NCBI GenBank assembly: GCA_046546375.1 | Contig: JBKGXV010000084.1 | Location: forward strand, 1 to 13,185 | Source of the DNA: JAEZKC01 sp046546375 | GTDB taxonomy: Bacteria; Fibrobacterota; Chitinivibrionia; Chitinivibrionales; Chitinispirillaceae | Length of the DNA: 13,185 nt | Reading direction: 5' to 3' | In this document: positions 12,443 through 13,185 of the stretch, one piece after another | Layout: each line of letters begins with the position of its first letter | How positions within the stretch are numbered: position 1 is the first letter of the stretch | Translations under genes and position numbers: made by a program | The notes under the pieces: model-generated | Seen by the model: the letters and a program-made list of their open reading frames with translations, nothing else | What the model was told of the DNA's origin: nothing | Databases searched by the model: none

Positions 12443-13185
12443 ATGGATGTCTTCTCTATACCGATTAATACGGCTGTGAAAATGAAAAATGAAATCAAAA
12501 CAAATCCAGGATTCCAGAACGATTTCTTCTTTTTCCCTTCGGCCTGAACCTCTTGAGCCTCCAAAGACAAAACCAGTGTATCTTCAACCCCGGATTCAAG
12601 CGAAATATTCTTTTCTACATTTTCATATCCCTTTAAATTCAATGCGATACTGTACTCACCCGGACGCATTTTCTTCTTATAAGGAGTTTTCCCCTCAGAT
12701 TTGCCGTCAATACTCACCGAAGCCTGAGGCGGATCACTTGTGATTACCAAAGTTGCGGGTTGCAGCAGATCAAAATCAAGTTCTGTCACACCGAAAGATT
12801 CGATTCTGACTTTGGCTTTGCGCCTGTAGTAACCGGATTTCCTCAATTCCAGTTTGTAGGTGCCGGTATCAAGGTCAGAAATCTGAACCGGACTTGATCC
12901 ATAATCTTTATCATTCAAGTATACACCCGCGCCGGAAGGGTCAGTTCTGATTTTGAGGATGACAGCTTCTTCTGCAGTAGCTGCAGCACTGTCCGAGGAG
13001 GATGTATCCACTGCGGCACTGTCCGATGAGGACGCATCCACTGCGGTACTGTCCGATGAGGATGTATCCACTGCGGTACTGTCCGATGAGGATGTATCCA
13101 CTGCGGTACTGTCCGAGGAGGACGTATCCACTGCGGTACTGTCCGAGGAGGACGTATCCGCTGCGGCACTGTCCGATGAGGATGT
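12439..13185 (-). CDS. PEGA-domain membrane protein, 5' end outside the window
   Basis: At least 248 residues; the N-terminus lies beyond the right edge, because the frame is open to base 13185 with no credible start inside. The visible part begins with about 68 residues of a Ser/Asp/Thr/Ala repeat of ten residues per unit. Two PEGA domains follow: IRTDPSGAGVYLNDKDYG to LELRKSGYY, and ITSDPPQASVSIDG with GKTPYKKKMRPGEYSIAL and LKGYE. After a KKKK stretch a single helix (FVLISFFIFTAVLIGI) ends the protein. PEGA domains are beta-sandwiches found in surface-layer and envelope proteins and in the C-terminal parts of some bacterial Ser/Thr kinases. A kinase or other domain may lie upstream but cannot be seen. 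The KKKK before the helix would favour a cytoplasmic position for the PEGA part if it is the only helix. The gene overlaps the SUMF1 gene by four bases. Confidence 0.85.
   Translation of the reverse strand, partial: TSSSDSAAADTSSSDSTAVDTSSSDSTAVDTSSSDSTAVDTSSSDSTAVDASSSDSAAVDTSSSDSAAATAEEAVILKIRTDPSGAGVYLNDKDYGSSPVQISDLDTGTYKLELRKSGYYRRKAKVRIESFGVTELDFDLLQPATLVITSDPPQASVSIDGKSEGKTPYKKKMRPGEYSIALNLKGYENVEKNISLESGVEDTLVLSLEAQEVQAEGKKKKSFWNPGFVLISFFIFTAVLIGIEKTSI
12981..13185. repeat. 30-bp tandem repeat (minisatellite) inside the PEGA gene
   Basis: Six complete units of exactly 30 bp begin at 12991, 13021, 13051, 13081, 13111 and 13141, with partial units at 12981-12990 and 13171-13185. Each begins GTCCGA[GT]GAGGA and ends CTGCGG[CT]ACT. 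Units differ at only a few third-position or neighbouring sites. Each encodes ten residues of the pattern D-[TA]-S-S-S-D-S-[TA]-A-[VA]. The array runs off the window edge, so its full length is unknown. Confidence 0.95.

Noticed and set aside
12915..13169. An 84-codon minus-strand frame rich in Arg, Pro, His and Trp repeats
   Set aside because: It is the 30-bp repeat of the PEGA gene read in another frame. A 30-bp unit stays open in any frame that lacks a stop in one copy.
12981..13185. CRISPR-like array
   Set aside because: The 30-bp units are directly adjacent with no spacers, and they lie in frame within a gene.

Overview
The window reads as chromosomal DNA of a free-living Gram-negative bacterium with moderate GC. 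Several traits hint at the Fibrobacterota (Chitinispirillia-like) or a neighbouring FCB-type lineage: a secreted protein ending in a type IX-secretion-style C-terminal domain, PEGA and SUMF1-domain envelope proteins, and many rho-independent terminators. The taxonomic guess is an inference from protein style, not from a marker gene. I see no rRNA, tRNA, CRISPR array, insertion sequence or prophage gene.

Layout, left to right. Bases 1-369 hold no convincing gene. A secreted repeat protein (370-1590, +) ends at a strong terminator. Facing it is a two-gene unit on the minus strand: a three-helix membrane protein (2765-3325) and a DHH/DHHA1 phosphoesterase (1759-2763), separated by one base. On the plus strand follow an unusual fusion of a uridine-kinase-like P-loop domain with a DapA/NanA-type aldolase (3582-5126), then Sua5/TsaC for tRNA t6A synthesis (5322-6290), then an LeuT-like Na+-coupled transporter (6521-8107) with an overlapping 51-residue single-helix partner (8104-8259), the arrangement known from MetP/MetS.

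The right half is mostly minus strand: a Vsr-type mismatch endonuclease without a methyltransferase in view (8282-8776), a 44-codon basic ORF of doubtful status on the plus strand (8840-8974), and a rhomboid protease with a coiled-coil insert and a long soluble tail (9010-10416). A Trm112-family protein on the plus strand (10699-10953) meets a minus-strand operon at a shared hairpin. That operon enters from beyond the right edge: a PEGA-domain membrane protein with a 30-bp minisatellite (12439 to the edge), a secreted SUMF1-fold protein without the formylglycine-generating cysteines (11660-12442), and a membrane-anchored CBM9/DOMON-like protein (11020-11616).

The transporter pair, the DHH/membrane-protein pair and the PEGA-SUMF1-CBM9-like trio are each likely co-translated, judging by overlaps or very short gaps. 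The rest are single genes of general cell function. The most unusual items are the kinase-aldolase fusion and the PEGA/SUMF1/CBM9-like envelope operon. No obviously new defence or mobile system is present.
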